64,000 bases of DNA, from the NCBI GenBank assembly GCA_019417795.1, contig DXUR01000001.1, positions 6,956 through 70,955 of the forward strand. The letters are read 5' to 3'. This DNA comes from Clostridiales bacterium (GTDB lineage: Bacteria > Bacillota_A > Clostridia > Oscillospirales > Oscillospiraceae). Shown here one piece after another: positions 40,362 through 50,182 of this stretch (positions are counted from its first letter, which is position 1; each line of letters begins with the position of its first letter). The position numbers and the translations under genes were made by a program. The notes beneath the pieces were generated by a model, which was not told the origin of the DNA, ran no database searches, and saw nothing but the letters and a program-made list of their open reading frames with translations.

Positions 40362-43300
40362 TCAATATCCGGTCTTGGGAAGCGGGTTGTTGTTGAAGCG
40401 ACAGACGGTGGTGACCCAGGTGGCCTTGGCCGTCTGCCACTCGTTGAGGTACTGACCACCCACATCAGCTCTGTTGATGATTTGGTAGCCGTTGCTCACG
40501 GTGCCAAGCACCTGCACACGCATGGTGGGCTTCACCACGGACGCAAAGCCGCTGGGCACGGTGCCGAACTCGAACCGGACATCCGTGACATACTCGCCCT
40601 GAGCAAGGCCGAGGGTTGCTGCATTGAGGCTCAGAGAGTAGTTGTTGGAGGTCAGCAGGTTGCTGGCCAGAGTCCGGTAATCGCTCAGATTGGTCTTGAA
40701 GGTGACCTTGTAATAAAGCCTCGCATTGTAGGTACCGGTGGTCACGCTGATTGCGCGTGTGGCATCGGTCGGAATACGGTCATGCCAGAAGAAACTGTTC
40801 AGCGCAACATTGGAGGTGTTGCCGATACCGGAGAAGTCATAGCTCATGACCTGTCCGGGCTGTACCTCGCGGTTGCCGGTCTTCTTAATGGTCACGCCGA
40901 GATTGGCGGACTTGTTGTAGGCGGAGAGTTTGATGATCTGGTTTGGATACTCGATCTCGGCCTCCATCTTCTCACTGCTGAGCTGATAGTACTTGGGTGC
41001 GGACACCTCCGTAACAAAGTAGCGGCCCAGAGGCAGAGGATCGGAAGCGGCGACGCCGCGTGCATCGGTCACAATATAGCCCACGACCTTACCGGAACGG
41101 GCCTGCGTGATCTCAAACACCGCACCTTCCAGAGCAGAGCCGGCGCGCTGGCCAGTGACGAGGTTATCGTCAGCACTATACTTGCGGACCTGGATCTGAC
41201 CGGTTACAGCGCTGTTCTCCCATTCGATCTGCGCGCACTTACCCGCCTCAACATAGACGGTTTTGTACTGCTCATCGCGGATGTAGCCCTCGGCCGCCTC
41301 CAGTTCACGGATATAGTACTTGCCGGGAGTCAGCTCGTCATCAATGTAGATGTAGCCATCCTGATCCGTCGCATACTCGCCAATGGGATTCTTGCCTGCA
41401 TCGTACAGGACGAACTTGACACCATAGATACCCTCGCCGGTAGCCGCATCGACCTTATGGATCATAATCGACGCCATGCGCTGATTGGTGATCTCCACCG
41501 CGGTGGTCTCACCGTCCTTGATGCAGACATTGACGGGCGTGGCATCCAGCTCGTAGCCCTCGGCTGCCTTCAGCTCGGTGATGGTATACCATCCATTCTC
41601 CGCATTGGGGATGCTGATGACACCGTTGCGGTCAGTCGTGTAGGTGCCAAGGATCTCGCCGTTGATCTTCCGAACCTCGAATTTGACACCCTTGATGCGT
41701 GCGCCGGTATCCTCATCAGATTTGATGATCTGGAGACCACCAGCAGGTCTGTTATAGAAGGTCAGCGTCTGAAGATCATCGGGATCGATTACGACGGTCT
41801 GGGATCTGGTCTCTTCATCGATCACATAGCCGGAGATGGTCTTCGTCTCTGTGACGACCAGCGTGCCAACGATGCCGCTGATCAAGATCTCACCGTTTTC
41901 GTCCGTCCGATAGATCCCGTTGGAAGACAGCTTGCCACCTTCATCAGGCACATAGCTGCCATCAGCGTAAGCCACACGGAACTCAACGCCTGCCAGAGGC
42001 TTGCGAGTAACACTGTCCAGTTTCACAATGCGCAGGCCGCCGAGAGGCTGATTGCGGAATTCCACCGTCACGACCTCGTGGGAGCGCACTTTGACGGTCT
42101 GTGGCGTGTCGTCCAGGACATAGCCGGATTTTGCACGCACTTCCTTGATGACCAGTGTAGTGTTGGGATCAAGGCCATCGATCAGAATGGTGCCGACGCT
42201 ATCGGTTACATACTTACCGTTTCTGTTGCCCACGACGGTGCCGTTGGACTCTGTGACCATGAATTCCACATCGGACAGAGGCTCGCGGGTAATTGCATCA
42301 ATCTTTTTAATCAGGACACTACCCTTGGCCTCATTCCCGAAGGTGACGGTGATGACATCCTGTTCGTTGCCACTCAAATATACCGTCTGAATATCGTTTT
42401 CGCTCAGCACATAGCCGTCTGGTGCGGAGATCTCCTCAATGACATAGGTGCCAGCCTTCAGACCTGTGAGGATGAAAGTGCCGTTGGAAGAAGTCTGACG
42501 CTCAGCGATGACTGTGCCTCCAGTACCGGAGGTGCCGCCAAGGAACCGCACGCGGAACCATGCACCCTGAAGAGGATCACCGGTGCTGGAGTCTACCTTC
42601 TTGACGATGATGGCGCTCAGGGGGGTGTTCTCAAAAGTGACGACCTTGCCGCGCCCCGCTTCCACATAGACCTGCTGGGAAGTGGGATCTTTGATGGAAT
42701 AGCCCGCAGCAGGCTCCAGCTCGGTGATGGTGTACCAGCCGTCATCCAGCTTATCGATGAAGAACTGACCGTTCTCATCCGAGTAGTAGGTACCAAGATC
42801 ACGAATCTCACCGGTAGAGGTCTTATCGGAACGGAAAGTAACATTGAACTTCGCACCCTTAATGGGATCGCCGGTAATGCTGTCGATCTTATTGACTGTC
42901 AGGGTGGGCTTGGGATAGTTCTGGAACTGGACGGTGCCAGTCCTGTTGGGAAACAGCGTGATCATCTGATGTGCTTCGTTGAGCAGATAGCCATCGGGTA
43001 CTGACTGCTCCCAGATCTCATAGACACCGGGCATCAGCTTTTCCAGATAGCAGCGGCCATTCTCGTCAGAGGTCACGGTGGTCAGTGTGGAAGAATCCAC
43101 ACGCTTGACGGTAAAGGTCACACCGGCGACAGGCTTTCCAGTAATGGCATCAGTTTTTAGGATCTCCAAATTGGGCATCCGATCATTGGAAACGACCAGT
43201 TCGCTGTTCTGACCGGGGAACAGCTCCACATGATACTCACGGGAGTCCTTCACATATCCTTCCGGAGCATCCATCTCCACCACGGAGTAAATGCCGGGTT

Positions 43301-45545
43301 CCAGATCGGAGATGTTGATTTCGCCCTTGGTGTCAGTTACGCGATCCAGGTAATGCGAGCCGTCCTCAATCCGCGCAATTCTGAAGGTCGCACCAGCGAG
43401 GCCGAGGCCGCTGTAGCTATCCAGCTTCACCAGACGGAAGCTGGGCTTCTGGGTGTTGGTGAACACGAACTGGGCATTTTCGTTACCGTTAATCTGGATG
43501 ACACGAGTGGCGTCATCAATCAGGTAGCCATCCGGCGCGGCCTGCTCCGTCACCTTGTAGGCACCAGGCTCCAGATCGGTCAGGTCGATCTCGCCATTTG
43601 CGTCGGTGGTGTACTCCTTGGAGAAGGTGCCACCGACAAGCTCAATACGGAACCGTGCGTTGGGCAGAGGCTCCAAGGTGGTGCTGTCCAGCTTTACAAG
43701 ATGGATACCCGGCTTCTGATCATTGAAGAAGATCAACTCCAGAATGCCATCGGAGCCTTCCAGCTCAATCTGCTGAGGTGTGGAATTGATGATGTGAGAG
43801 GAGTCGGTAGCGACTTCCTTTACAAGGTAGGTGCCAGGTTCCAGATCGGTTAACAGGATCTCGCCGAATTCATCAGTCTGGAAGGTGCCCAGAGACTGTG
43901 CATCTTTGGAAATTTCAAAGGAGATATTGGGCAGAGCCTCGTGAGTCTTAGAGTCATACTTGATCACACGCAGGCCGGGTTTCTCCTCGTTCACGATAGG
44001 AATTTCCACAGTGTCGCCGGAGATGACGGTTGCAGTATAGACTTCATCGGATTTGATATAGCCGGCAGGCGCTGCGATCTCCTGGATGCGATAAGCGCCA
44101 GGCTTGATCTCGGTGAAAACAGCAGTACCGGCATAATTGGTTTCTCCGGTATATACGGCACCGGACTCAATGTGCTCGATTCGAATCGCGGCACCGGGCA
44201 GCTGCATACCGGAGTCGGAGTACTTCTTCACCATTAGGTTGCCATACGGAGCATTTTCAAAAGTCACCGTAGCCTGCTTGCCGTACTCAACTTTGACATT
44301 CTGGGCGGGTTCCTCGCTAAGCAGGTAGCCATTAGGGGCTTCGCGCTCATAGACGGTGTAGTTGCCGGCCAGAGTAAGAGGAATAACGATTTGGCCCTTG
44401 GAGTTGGTGGCAAAGGTTCCGACCGATGCGCCTTCGGGATCAACCACTTCAAACATCGCGCCCTTCAGGGGGATGGTCGTGCCTTCCTCGTACTTGAGGA
44501 TTTTCATGCTGGTCTCGGTGGGTTCCTCTTCAGGGGTGTCGGTGTAGTTGCTGTATGCCGTCAGAGCCAGAGGCGTGGTCGGATCGGTATCGCACATGTA
44601 ATTTTGCAGGTTGCCATACTTGTCTTTCTCGGCGCACACAGCGTAGTAGATGGCGTACTTATAGACATTGGTACGAAAGCTCAGTTGGACGCTGCCGCTC
44701 TGTCCATCGACTGCGCTGGCAGGATACAGGACCTTGAACTGTCCGGCATATCCCTTTCCGATGGCCTTGGTGGTGATGACATCAATTTCCTTGTTGTCCA
44801 TATCAACGATCTTCGTGCCGGCAGGAACCGCAGAGGGATCGCTAAAGGCAACATTTACAGCGTAGTTGCACACCCAGGTTTCAGAAGTGACCGTGAAGAT
44901 CTGCTGGAGATATTCCTGACCATTGATGGTTGCAGGATAGGCGGTCTCCTGGTCGGCTTCCACCGTGACATTAGGAGAAAGGGCAGTGCTCCATACGGTG
45001 CCGCGACGGTAGATATCCTTCACGGCTGCCAGCATCTTATTGGCACGCTCCAGCTCCACTCCGGTCAGATTGGGGTTGACCTTCATGTTGTTGATGTCCC
45101 AGTTGGGCAGCAAGTACGCCCAGAGCGCCATTTTGGTCGCATAGTATGCCTGATACTTATTCTCCAGCTTGAGTTCGCTCAGACTGCGATGGGGATAGCC
45201 ATTTGCAATGATGCCCATGACTTTGGGATCACTGCCGATTTCGTTGGCGAGGTACTTGATGCTCTCACCGGGAGCAACAGTCTGAGGTACACCCTTGATA
45301 TTGGGGTTGACGCAGTACGCAGGGATTTCTTTCGTCTGACCGTTGCGATCCACATAGTTGTAGTAGGTATAGATCAGCTCACGCACTCTGCCGTTGATCG
45401 ACAGGTAACTGAGCTTCTGCTCGCCGTTGTAGATGTTGACTTCTCCAAGCGCATCTTCGACAGAACCGGCTGCCAGAGCTGTGCCTGGAAACATACCAAG
45501 CATCATGACAACTGCGAGAAGCATCGAAACAACTCGTTTTTTCAT
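40362..45545 (-). CDS. Large Cna-B/SpaA-repeat surface adhesin with C-terminal LPKTG
   Basis: This 1727-aa protein has a signal peptide (cleavage near TALAA), a thioester-like N-terminal domain (AYCVNPN with Cys78) and 13 tandem Cna-B/SpaA-like repeats of about 85-100 residues. Each repeat starts near a lysine motif (VKKVDSSTG, VIKYDSKTH and so on) and ends with the E...AxxGY pattern needed for Lys-Asn isopeptide bonds. A distinct globular domain follows (about residues 1560-1700), ending in NNNPLPKTGY. The LPKTG motif is followed by a single Tyr, with no membrane segment or basic tail. In the thioester domain the usual TQxA is TKMA, with Lys138 in place of Gln. It probably mediates contact with recipient cells or host tissue. 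GGAGG precedes the ATG. Confidence 0.93.
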   Translation of the reverse strand: MKKRVVSMLLAVVMMLGMFPGTALAAGSVEDALGEVNIYNGEQKLSYLSINGRVRELIYTYYNYVDRNGQTKEIPAYCVNPNIKGVPQTVAPGESIKYLANEIGSDPKVMGIIANGYPHRSLSELKLENKYQAYYATKMALWAYLLPNWDINNMKVNPNLTGVELERANKMLAAVKDIYRRGTVWSTALSPNVTVEADQETAYPATINGQEYLQQIFTVTSETWVCNYAVNVAFSDPSAVPAGTKIVDMDNKEIDVITTKAIGKGYAGQFKVLYPASAVDGQSGSVQLSFRTNVYKYAIYYAVCAEKDKYGNLQNYMCDTDPTTPLALTAYSNYTDTPEEEPTETSMKILKYEEGTTIPLKGAMFEVVDPEGASVGTFATNSKGQIVIPLTLAGNYTVYEREAPNGYLLSEEPAQNVKVEYGKQATVTFENAPYGNLMVKKYSDSGMQLPGAAIRIEHIESGAVYTGETNYAGTAVFTEIKPGAYRIQEIAAPAGYIKSDEVYTATVISGDTVEIPIVNEEKPGLRVIKYDSKTHEALPNISFEISKDAQSLGTFQTDEFGEILLTDLEPGTYLVKEVATDSSHIINSTPQQIELEGSDGILELIFFNDQKPGIHLVKLDSTTLEPLPNARFRIELVGGTFSKEYTTDANGEIDLTDLEPGAYKVTEQAAPDGYLIDDATRVIQINGNENAQFVFTNTQKPSFRLVKLDSYSGLGLAGATFRIARIEDGSHYLDRVTDTKGEINISDLEPGIYSVVEMDAPEGYVKDSREYHVELFPGQNSELVVSNDRMPNLEILKTDAITGKPVAGVTFTVKRVDSSTLTTVTSDENGRCYLEKLMPGVYEIWEQSVPDGYLLNEAHQMITLFPNRTGTVQFQNYPKPTLTVNKIDSITGDPIKGAKFNVTFRSDKTSTGEIRDLGTYYSDENGQFFIDKLDDGWYTITELEPAAGYSIKDPTSQQVYVEAGRGKVVTFENTPLSAIIVKKVDSSTGDPLQGAWFRVRFLGGTSGTGGTVIAERQTSSNGTFILTGLKAGTYVIEEISAPDGYVLSENDIQTVYLSGNEQDVITVTFGNEAKGSVLIKKIDAITREPLSDVEFMVTESNGTVVGNRNGKYVTDSVGTILIDGLDPNTTLVIKEVRAKSGYVLDDTPQTVKVRSHEVVTVEFRNQPLGGLRIVKLDSVTRKPLAGVEFRVAYADGSYVPDEGGKLSSNGIYRTDENGEILISGIVGTLVVTETKTISGYVIDEETRSQTVVIDPDDLQTLTFYNRPAGGLQIIKSDEDTGARIKGVKFEVRKINGEILGTYTTDRNGVISIPNAENGWYTITELKAAEGYELDATPVNVCIKDGETTAVEITNQRMASIMIHKVDAATGEGIYGVKFVLYDAGKNPIGEYATDQDGYIYIDDELTPGKYYIRELEAAEGYIRDEQYKTVYVEAGKCAQIEWENSAVTGQIQVRKYSADDNLVTGQRAGSALEGAVFEITQARSGKVVGYIVTDARGVAASDPLPLGRYFVTEVSAPKYYQLSSEKMEAEIEYPNQIIKLSAYNKSANLGVTIKKTGNREVQPGQVMSYDFSGIGNTSNVALNSFFWHDRIPTDATRAISVTTGTYNARLYYKVTFKTNLSDYRTLASNLLTSNNYSLSLNAATLGLAQGEYVTDVRFEFGTVPSGFASVVKPTMRVQVLGTVSNGYQIINRADVGGQYLNEWQTAKATWVTTVCRFNNNPLPKTGY

Positions 45546-45607
45546 TTTGATTGACCTCCGTGCTTATTATCGTGAATGCATAAAGCATTCTTGGGGTGGA
45601 TCGGTAT

Positions 45608-45643
45608 GGAAAAAGGCAGTGTGCGTATTTCAGCACACTGCCT
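45608..45643 (-). terminator. Terminator between stalk-domain and adhesin genes
   Basis: AGGCAGTGTGC pairs perfectly with GCACACTGCCT (45614-45624 with 45633-45643), followed by TTTTTCC on the minus strand. The adhesin gene then begins about 60 nt downstream. Confidence 0.85.
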
Positions 45644-45666
45644 CCGCAGGGAACAATATTCAGTTT

Positions 45667-46512
45667 TCATTTTACGGAGATGTAATATTCCGTGTACTGG
45701 AAGGCTCCGTCACAATAGACATCCCATGCCTCAAAGGCGTACTCGCCGGGAGGGCAGGAATTGAAAAGTTCGACGATCTGGTCGGAACGCCAGGGCCAGA
45801 AGCTGTTGGCTGCCACGCTTTCGGGAATAGACAGCTTCACGGTCACAAGAGGGCTGCCATCCGCTCTGGTTACGGGCTTTCCGTTCTGCCAGGTCTGCGG
45901 ATTGTCGCCGATGGCGTTATAGAGGGTGTACTGCATGCGACGGGTCTCAAAGAGGTTGCGCACGAACATGTACTCCTTACCACCGGAAGTGAAGTGGTTC
46001 GCCTCGGGTTCGGGCAGAGTCGGCTGATCCAGCAGGCTCCAGTCACAGGTGGGGTCCGGCAGGGTGTCAGTTTCCTGCATAGCGAACATACTGTTCTGGT
46101 ACTTGCTCACATCGGTGATCTCATACACATAGCCGTCGCTGCAGGGGATCTTGTCGCCCGCCTTGGGCTCGGGCATGACATCCGCCTGTGTGTAGTCAGC
46201 TTTCTTAGCTCCCACTGCCACGCTCTGCGTCTTCGCGGGAGCTGTGCCGGTATACGGCTTATCGCTCTCAATCTGGACACAGCCGTTGGTGCTGTCCCAA
46301 TGAACATTGAAACCAACCGCCTTGCCGATATCGCGGAGCATCACATAGTTGTTGCCGTTGATAGCGTATGCGGTCATCTTCACTTCCTGACCATCGACAA
46401 AGAACCGATGGCTGCTCAGCTCAGCAACGACGCCGGCCGCATAGGCCACGGAGCCGCCAAAGAGCATGGTGCCGACCAGAAGACCGGCGATAAAGGATCC
46501 GATTCTCTTCAT
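45667..46512 (-). CDS. Secreted copper amine oxidase N-terminal-like (stalk) domain protein
   Basis: This 281-aa protein has a signal peptide (cleavage near AYAAG) and the stalk domain typical of copper-amine-oxidase-N proteins: FFVDGQEVKMTAYAINGNNY, then VMLRDIGKAVGFNVHWD. The second half has short conserved blocks (FVRNLFETRRMQYTLYN, CPPGEYAFEAWDVYC). It lacks a membrane anchor. It is probably a cell-surface or secreted structural protein of the adhesion cluster; no enzyme activity is implied. Confidence 0.75.
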   Translation of the reverse strand: MKRIGSFIAGLLVGTMLFGGSVAYAAGVVAELSSHRFFVDGQEVKMTAYAINGNNYVMLRDIGKAVGFNVHWDSTNGCVQIESDKPYTGTAPAKTQSVAVGAKKADYTQADVMPEPKAGDKIPCSDGYVYEITDVSKYQNSMFAMQETDTLPDPTCDWSLLDQPTLPEPEANHFTSGGKEYMFVRNLFETRRMQYTLYNAIGDNPQTWQNGKPVTRADGSPLVTVKLSIPESVAANSFWPWRSDQIVELFNSCPPGEYAFEAWDVYCDGAFQYTEYYISVK

Positions 46513-46574
46513 TTTCTTTCACCTCATCAAGTGTATTCCAGCCACTCTCTGCGGGGGAAAGGCGTAGGGATGAA

Positions 46575-46760
46575 TTACTGATTGCAGTAGGCCTGGAGGC
46601 CACGCAGGAAGATGTCTTCCTTGGTTGCCCGCCTGTTCTTAACCAGATCTCTCATCTGGTCATAGGACTCGCGAGGCAGGCGCAGCCGAATGGCTACGCT
46701 GGACTCGGTGGGGATGGGCTTGGTACGACTCTCACGATTGCGGGGCTTATTGGTTTTCAT
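46575..46760 (-). CDS. Small ribbon-helix-helix-like protein, 61 aa
   Basis: ATG 46760 (MKTNKPRNRESRTK) has GGAGG 7 nt upstream. A beta strand (VAIRLRLPRESYDQM) is followed by two helices (EDIFLRGLQAYC), as in a ribbon-helix-helix (CopG/Arc) DNA-binding protein with a basic N-terminal tail. It lies between the sortase and stalk genes and may regulate the cluster. Confidence 0.65.
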   Translation of the reverse strand: MKTNKPRNRESRTKPIPTESSVAIRLRLPRESYDQMRDLVKNRRATKEDIFLRGLQAYCNQ

Positions 46761-46778
46761 AGTGTTCCTCCAGTTCAT

Positions 46779-47564
46779 TTATCGAATCTCTACTGCCTGC
46801 ACGCACAGACGCAGAGAGGGCTGGTTAGCGATACAAGTGATCAAGGTAATTCGGTTATCTCCCATCTCATTCAGGTACGAATAGTCGGTATAGGAGATGG
46901 ACCCGACAAAAGTCACTTGGTAGGTCTTGGTGCCGATCGCGGTCTTGTACTCCACGATGTCACCGATCTTCACATTCTTCAGCTTAGCAAAATAGGCATG
47001 GCTGCCACGATTGTGGCCGAACAGACCAATGTTGCCGGTATAGATGCCAGACGAGGTATAGTGACCAGCTCCTTTGGACATTGAGCTGTCAGTAGCGCCT
47101 TCATACACCTTGCAGCTCAGGCTGACACGGTCGATCGAGACTTTGCCGATGCTGCCATCTTTCTGTTTCAGATCAGTAATGGTGACAGAGGGCTGATACG
47201 GAACTTCGATTAGGCTGCCACCAGAGATGATGCTGGAATTGCTGAAATCGGACTCCGGATATACAGTCGTTGCGGATCCACCGCTCAGGCCATACTGGAT
47301 ACCGCTGCTCAGATAGGGGTTATTGAGCGAGGTCTCCAGGAACTCCTGGCTTAGGCCGTACTGGATTTCTGGAATGTCGTAGTCGATCTGGTTGCGGGCA
47401 CCGTAGTTGTAGCCGGCATCATACAGATCCTCGTAGTTGGTGCTGCCGTAGTAGACGGGATTGGCCGAGGTTTCGAACGAGTAGTCTGCGGCACTGGCAG
47501 AGCTCGCCATGCCGAGGGCCATAGTCAACATGCAGCACAGGGTCAAAATGCGTTTGAGTTTCAT
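46779..47564 (-). CDS. Sortase, secreted type, probably class D-like
   Basis: This 261-aa protein has a signal peptide (cleavage near ASSASA), a Gly/Tyr/Ser-rich linker and a sortase domain. The catalytic residues are visible: His in GLFGHNRG (about 181), Cys in TLITC (about 242) and Arg in SLRLC (about 252). The linker has three YGLS-like repeats. The lack of a conventional membrane anchor is notable. It is the likely partner for the LPKTG adhesin encoded three genes downstream. Its ATG overlaps the stop of the 47561-48700 gene by 4 nt. Confidence 0.9.
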   Translation of the reverse strand: MKLKRILTLCCMLTMALGMASSASAADYSFETSANPVYYGSTNYEDLYDAGYNYGARNQIDYDIPEIQYGLSQEFLETSLNNPYLSSGIQYGLSGGSATTVYPESDFSNSSIISGGSLIEVPYQPSVTITDLKQKDGSIGKVSIDRVSLSCKVYEGATDSSMSKGAGHYTSSGIYTGNIGLFGHNRGSHAYFAKLKNVKIGDIVEYKTAIGTKTYQVTFVGSISYTDYSYLNEMGDNRITLITCIANQPSLRLCVQAVEIR

Positions 47565-48700
47565 ACGGGTTCCTCCTCAGTATCGGGTTCACCTTCCTGA
47601 GTGCCGATATCGACCTTGAACCAGTACTGGCCATTGACCGTGCCAACAGTATGCTCGACTGTGTTGTCATAGCAGTGGATGGCGATGGTCTGGCCGAACA
47701 GCTTCTTTGCGACTGCCTGATCCACTTCGACTGCGATCATACCTTCCGGAATATCCTTCAGGCGATCGATACGAAGTTCGGGGTCTTTGGTCTTCAGACG
47801 CAGTCGGCCGCACTTTTCATACTCGTTGCCTTTGCCCGTCGCTTTGTAAACTGTAGTATTCTTACGAAGCAGAAGGCCGAGCAACAACAAAGTGGCCAAA
47901 AGAATGGTTCCGCCGATAACGGGGATCACCACGATCGAGCCATTGAAAGTGGGTTCCTCTTCCACATGAACGATCTCGGTGCCCAGGTAGGTTACGGTAT
48001 AAAGGATGCTGGAGATGCCGGAAGAGACGACGGTGCCTTTGTACTCAGCGGTCGTAATGTATCCGGTTGCGACAGTGGAGCTGGCAGTGCCGGAATAAGT
48101 AGCGACAGCGGAATAGGTGGCGGGAACGAGTTCATCGCCTACCAGCGCCGTACTCTCCACGCTCCAGGTCACATTGGACAGGCTCAGGGTTCTGCCATTC
48201 TTCTCTACAGTCTTATCGATGTAAGAAGAATCATTTCGATCGAGGCCGGTGTAGTTCTTGGTTGCGGTGACAGTGTAGGAGCTGCTCTTGTAGCCGGCTG
48301 CCTCCGTCTTGATCGTGCTGTGGTCCAGAGACAGAGTGCCGGAAGAAATGCCGTCGTCGAACTCGATCGTGGGCTTCAGCTCTGCGAGGATATCTTCAAG
48401 GTTCTTACTGGCAGTTGTGACAGTGACGACCTCGGTGTGCAGATTCTCTTCCTGGAAGTGCTGCTCTTCTTTGATGATGTCACTCATGGAGTACAGGAAG
48501 CCATCATGCTCGAAGTCCTCTTCATAGAGATCTGCAGGGTTCTGGTCGGGCAGGAGCGTATAGGTCTTGATCGCGAGCTGCTGCCCGTTGAGATTCTGAT
48601 AGGTCACATCGTCCGGAATGTACGATGCTGCACTTGCTCCCACCGTCATGGACATGGCAACGACGAGAACAAGCACCAAGGAAGTGATTTTTTCCTTCAT
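47561..48700 (-). CDS. Secreted single-pass membrane protein of the adhesion cluster
   Basis: ATG 48700 (MKEKITSLVLVLVVAMS) has AAAGGA upstream and starts a signal peptide ending near ASAA. An extracellular beta-rich domain (about 240 aa, Ser/Thr-rich) is followed by one membrane helix (VVIPVIGGTILLATLLLLGL, about residues 255-275) and a cytoplasmic tail of about 100 aa with IDRLKDIPEGMIAVEV. This topology suits a receptor or mating-pair scaffold. No family was recognised. An upstream in-frame stretch is not a better start. Confidence 0.75.
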   Translation of the reverse strand: MKEKITSLVLVLVVAMSMTVGASAASYIPDDVTYQNLNGQQLAIKTYTLLPDQNPADLYEEDFEHDGFLYSMSDIIKEEQHFQEENLHTEVVTVTTASKNLEDILAELKPTIEFDDGISSGTLSLDHSTIKTEAAGYKSSSYTVTATKNYTGLDRNDSSYIDKTVEKNGRTLSLSNVTWSVESTALVGDELVPATYSAVATYSGTASSTVATGYITTAEYKGTVVSSGISSILYTVTYLGTEIVHVEEEPTFNGSIVVIPVIGGTILLATLLLLGLLLRKNTTVYKATGKGNEYEKCGRLRLKTKDPELRIDRLKDIPEGMIAVEVDQAVAKKLFGQTIAIHCYDNTVEHTVGTVNGQYWFKVDIGTQEGEPDTEEEPV

Positions 48701-48728
48701 GGATCTTGATCCTTTCTGTTCGTGGGTG

Positions 48729-49175
48729 TCATGCGACCGGGTTAGTCGGATGATCACCGGTAGTAAGGCGGCCTTTGCCGCGCTTGTATTCGCTGATGCA
48801 TTCTTTCAGCATGGCAAGGAGGTCTTCGTAGGTCAGATTCATCGAAAGCCAGAGGCATTGCCGGTACATGTAGATCATGCTGTCATCTGCCAGGAAGACG
48901 GAGTGCCAACCTGTGACCGAGTCCAGATTCAGTTCGTTCGCAACGCCATACATCTGATCGGCATTGATGTCAGCGAACAGGATCTTGTCAGCGACAATGA
49001 TGGACATGATGGGATAGCTTCGAATCATGGAGACAAGGACGACGCAGTCGATCTCGTCGTCCTTGTGGATGGCGACATAGGTGTCACCATGCTGCTCCAC
49101 AATGTTGAGGCAGGACCGGATGACCTCCCTGCAGTGAGCGTCAAGAGCATCTCGGCTGCTGGGAGTGTATTTCAT
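48729..49175 (-). CDS. Hypothetical protein, YbjN-like fold possible
   Basis: This 148-aa soluble protein has an alpha/beta pattern: REVIRSCLNIVEQHGDTYVA, IDCVVLVSMIRSYPIMSIIV, then LFADINADQMYGVANEL and SMIYMYRQCLWLSMNLTYED. The order recalls YbjN and secretion-chaperone folds, which is only a suggestion. It lies 4 nt after the S1-domain gene. A role as a secretion or T4SS chaperone fits its place. Confidence 0.6.
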   Translation of the reverse strand: MKYTPSSRDALDAHCREVIRSCLNIVEQHGDTYVAIHKDDEIDCVVLVSMIRSYPIMSIIVADKILFADINADQMYGVANELNLDSVTGWHSVFLADDSMIYMYRQCLWLSMNLTYEDLLAMLKECISEYKRGKGRLTTGDHPTNPVA

Positions 49176-49179
49176 AAGG

Positions 49180-50166
49180 TTACCTCAATCTGGTATGGCG
49201 TTTGATGATTCTGGTGATGAAGCCCAGCGCGATGCCGTTTTCCTCATCTACTCCGGTGACACGGAAGCTGACCGTATCCAGTCTGCTGGGCATGTCGATG
49301 GAACGATAGAGCTTAGTCTTGGCATTGACGCCCACCTGAAGGCGGACGAAGAACACGCGGTCTTTCACGCCGGTAACGACACCGAAATAGTTGGAGTTGG
49401 GAGTGATCTTCTCCAGGGCTGCCCGATCGGGATTCTCAGATGCCTCTTTGATGGAGAGGTTGACCGAATAGACATCCCGCTCCTCGTTGTAAGAAACATC
49501 CATGACCCTGGCAACGACCAGATCGCCGGTGGAGTGCAGATCCGCAATGTCAGAGAACCATTCCCAGGAGACATTGCGGGCATAGATCTCAGTATCCACA
49601 CCGCAAGCCTCCACCGTCATGGTGTTGTTGCCGACACCCAGAACACGGCACGCCATCAGGATACCGGGCTTTACACGGCCGGTGGCATAGTACCGCTTCT
49701 GACGCTGCAGCATGGCCGCCTTACGGGAACCAACTGCCGCACGATTGCGGATATCCACGGCCGCTGGGATGAAGTCTATGGTCGCACCCAGCATACGTCC
49801 GATCTGGATTCTGACAGATCGAGGAATGGGATCCTCTTCAGGCCATTCCGTCAACACCATCTCACGAATGGGGATCAGGATGCGGAGGCCTTCAAAATCA
49901 ACCGGGCAAACAGGAAGACCATTCTCGGTCTGAATAATGCCGCTGCTGACGATGCCGGTCAGGATCTGCTGCCTGCGCGCTGCGCCGGCAAGATAGCCCC
50001 ACTTGGCGTCTTCGCTATCCTCACGGGTAACGCCACGCTCCAGATCATTGAGTTCAAGCAGGTCATCACTGCCTTGACGCCGGGGCGCCTGAGGCGGCAC
50101 AGGTTCAGAAACAACCGGTTCCTGAACGACCTCTTCAACAGCTTCAGTTACTTTCTTCTTAGGCAT
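49180..50166 (-). CDS. S1-domain-like RNA-binding protein
   Basis: This 328-aa protein starts MPKKKVTEAVEEVVQ, with AAAGGAG upstream. The second half holds two S1-like OB folds: GDLVVARVMDVSYNEERDVY with NLSIKEA, and NSNYFGVVTGVKDRVFFVRL. S1 domains bind RNA, and clostridial conjugative elements often carry such a protein near the T4SS genes. It may regulate translation or processing of element transcripts. VirD4 is 16 nt upstream. Confidence 0.75.
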   Translation of the reverse strand: MPKKKVTEAVEEVVQEPVVSEPVPPQAPRRQGSDDLLELNDLERGVTREDSEDAKWGYLAGAARRQQILTGIVSSGIIQTENGLPVCPVDFEGLRILIPIREMVLTEWPEEDPIPRSVRIQIGRMLGATIDFIPAAVDIRNRAAVGSRKAAMLQRQKRYYATGRVKPGILMACRVLGVGNNTMTVEACGVDTEIYARNVSWEWFSDIADLHSTGDLVVARVMDVSYNEERDVYSVNLSIKEASENPDRAALEKITPNSNYFGVVTGVKDRVFFVRLQVGVNAKTKLYRSIDMPSRLDTVSFRVTGVDEENGIALGFITRIIKRHTRLR

Positions 50167-50182
50167 TTCTTCTGCTCCTTTC

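Noticed and set aside
40170..43004. 944-codon plus-strand open frame opposite the adhesin gene
   Set aside because: It is the antisense of the Cna-B repeats. Its length comes from repeat and codon bias, and it has no ribosome site or recognisable domain.
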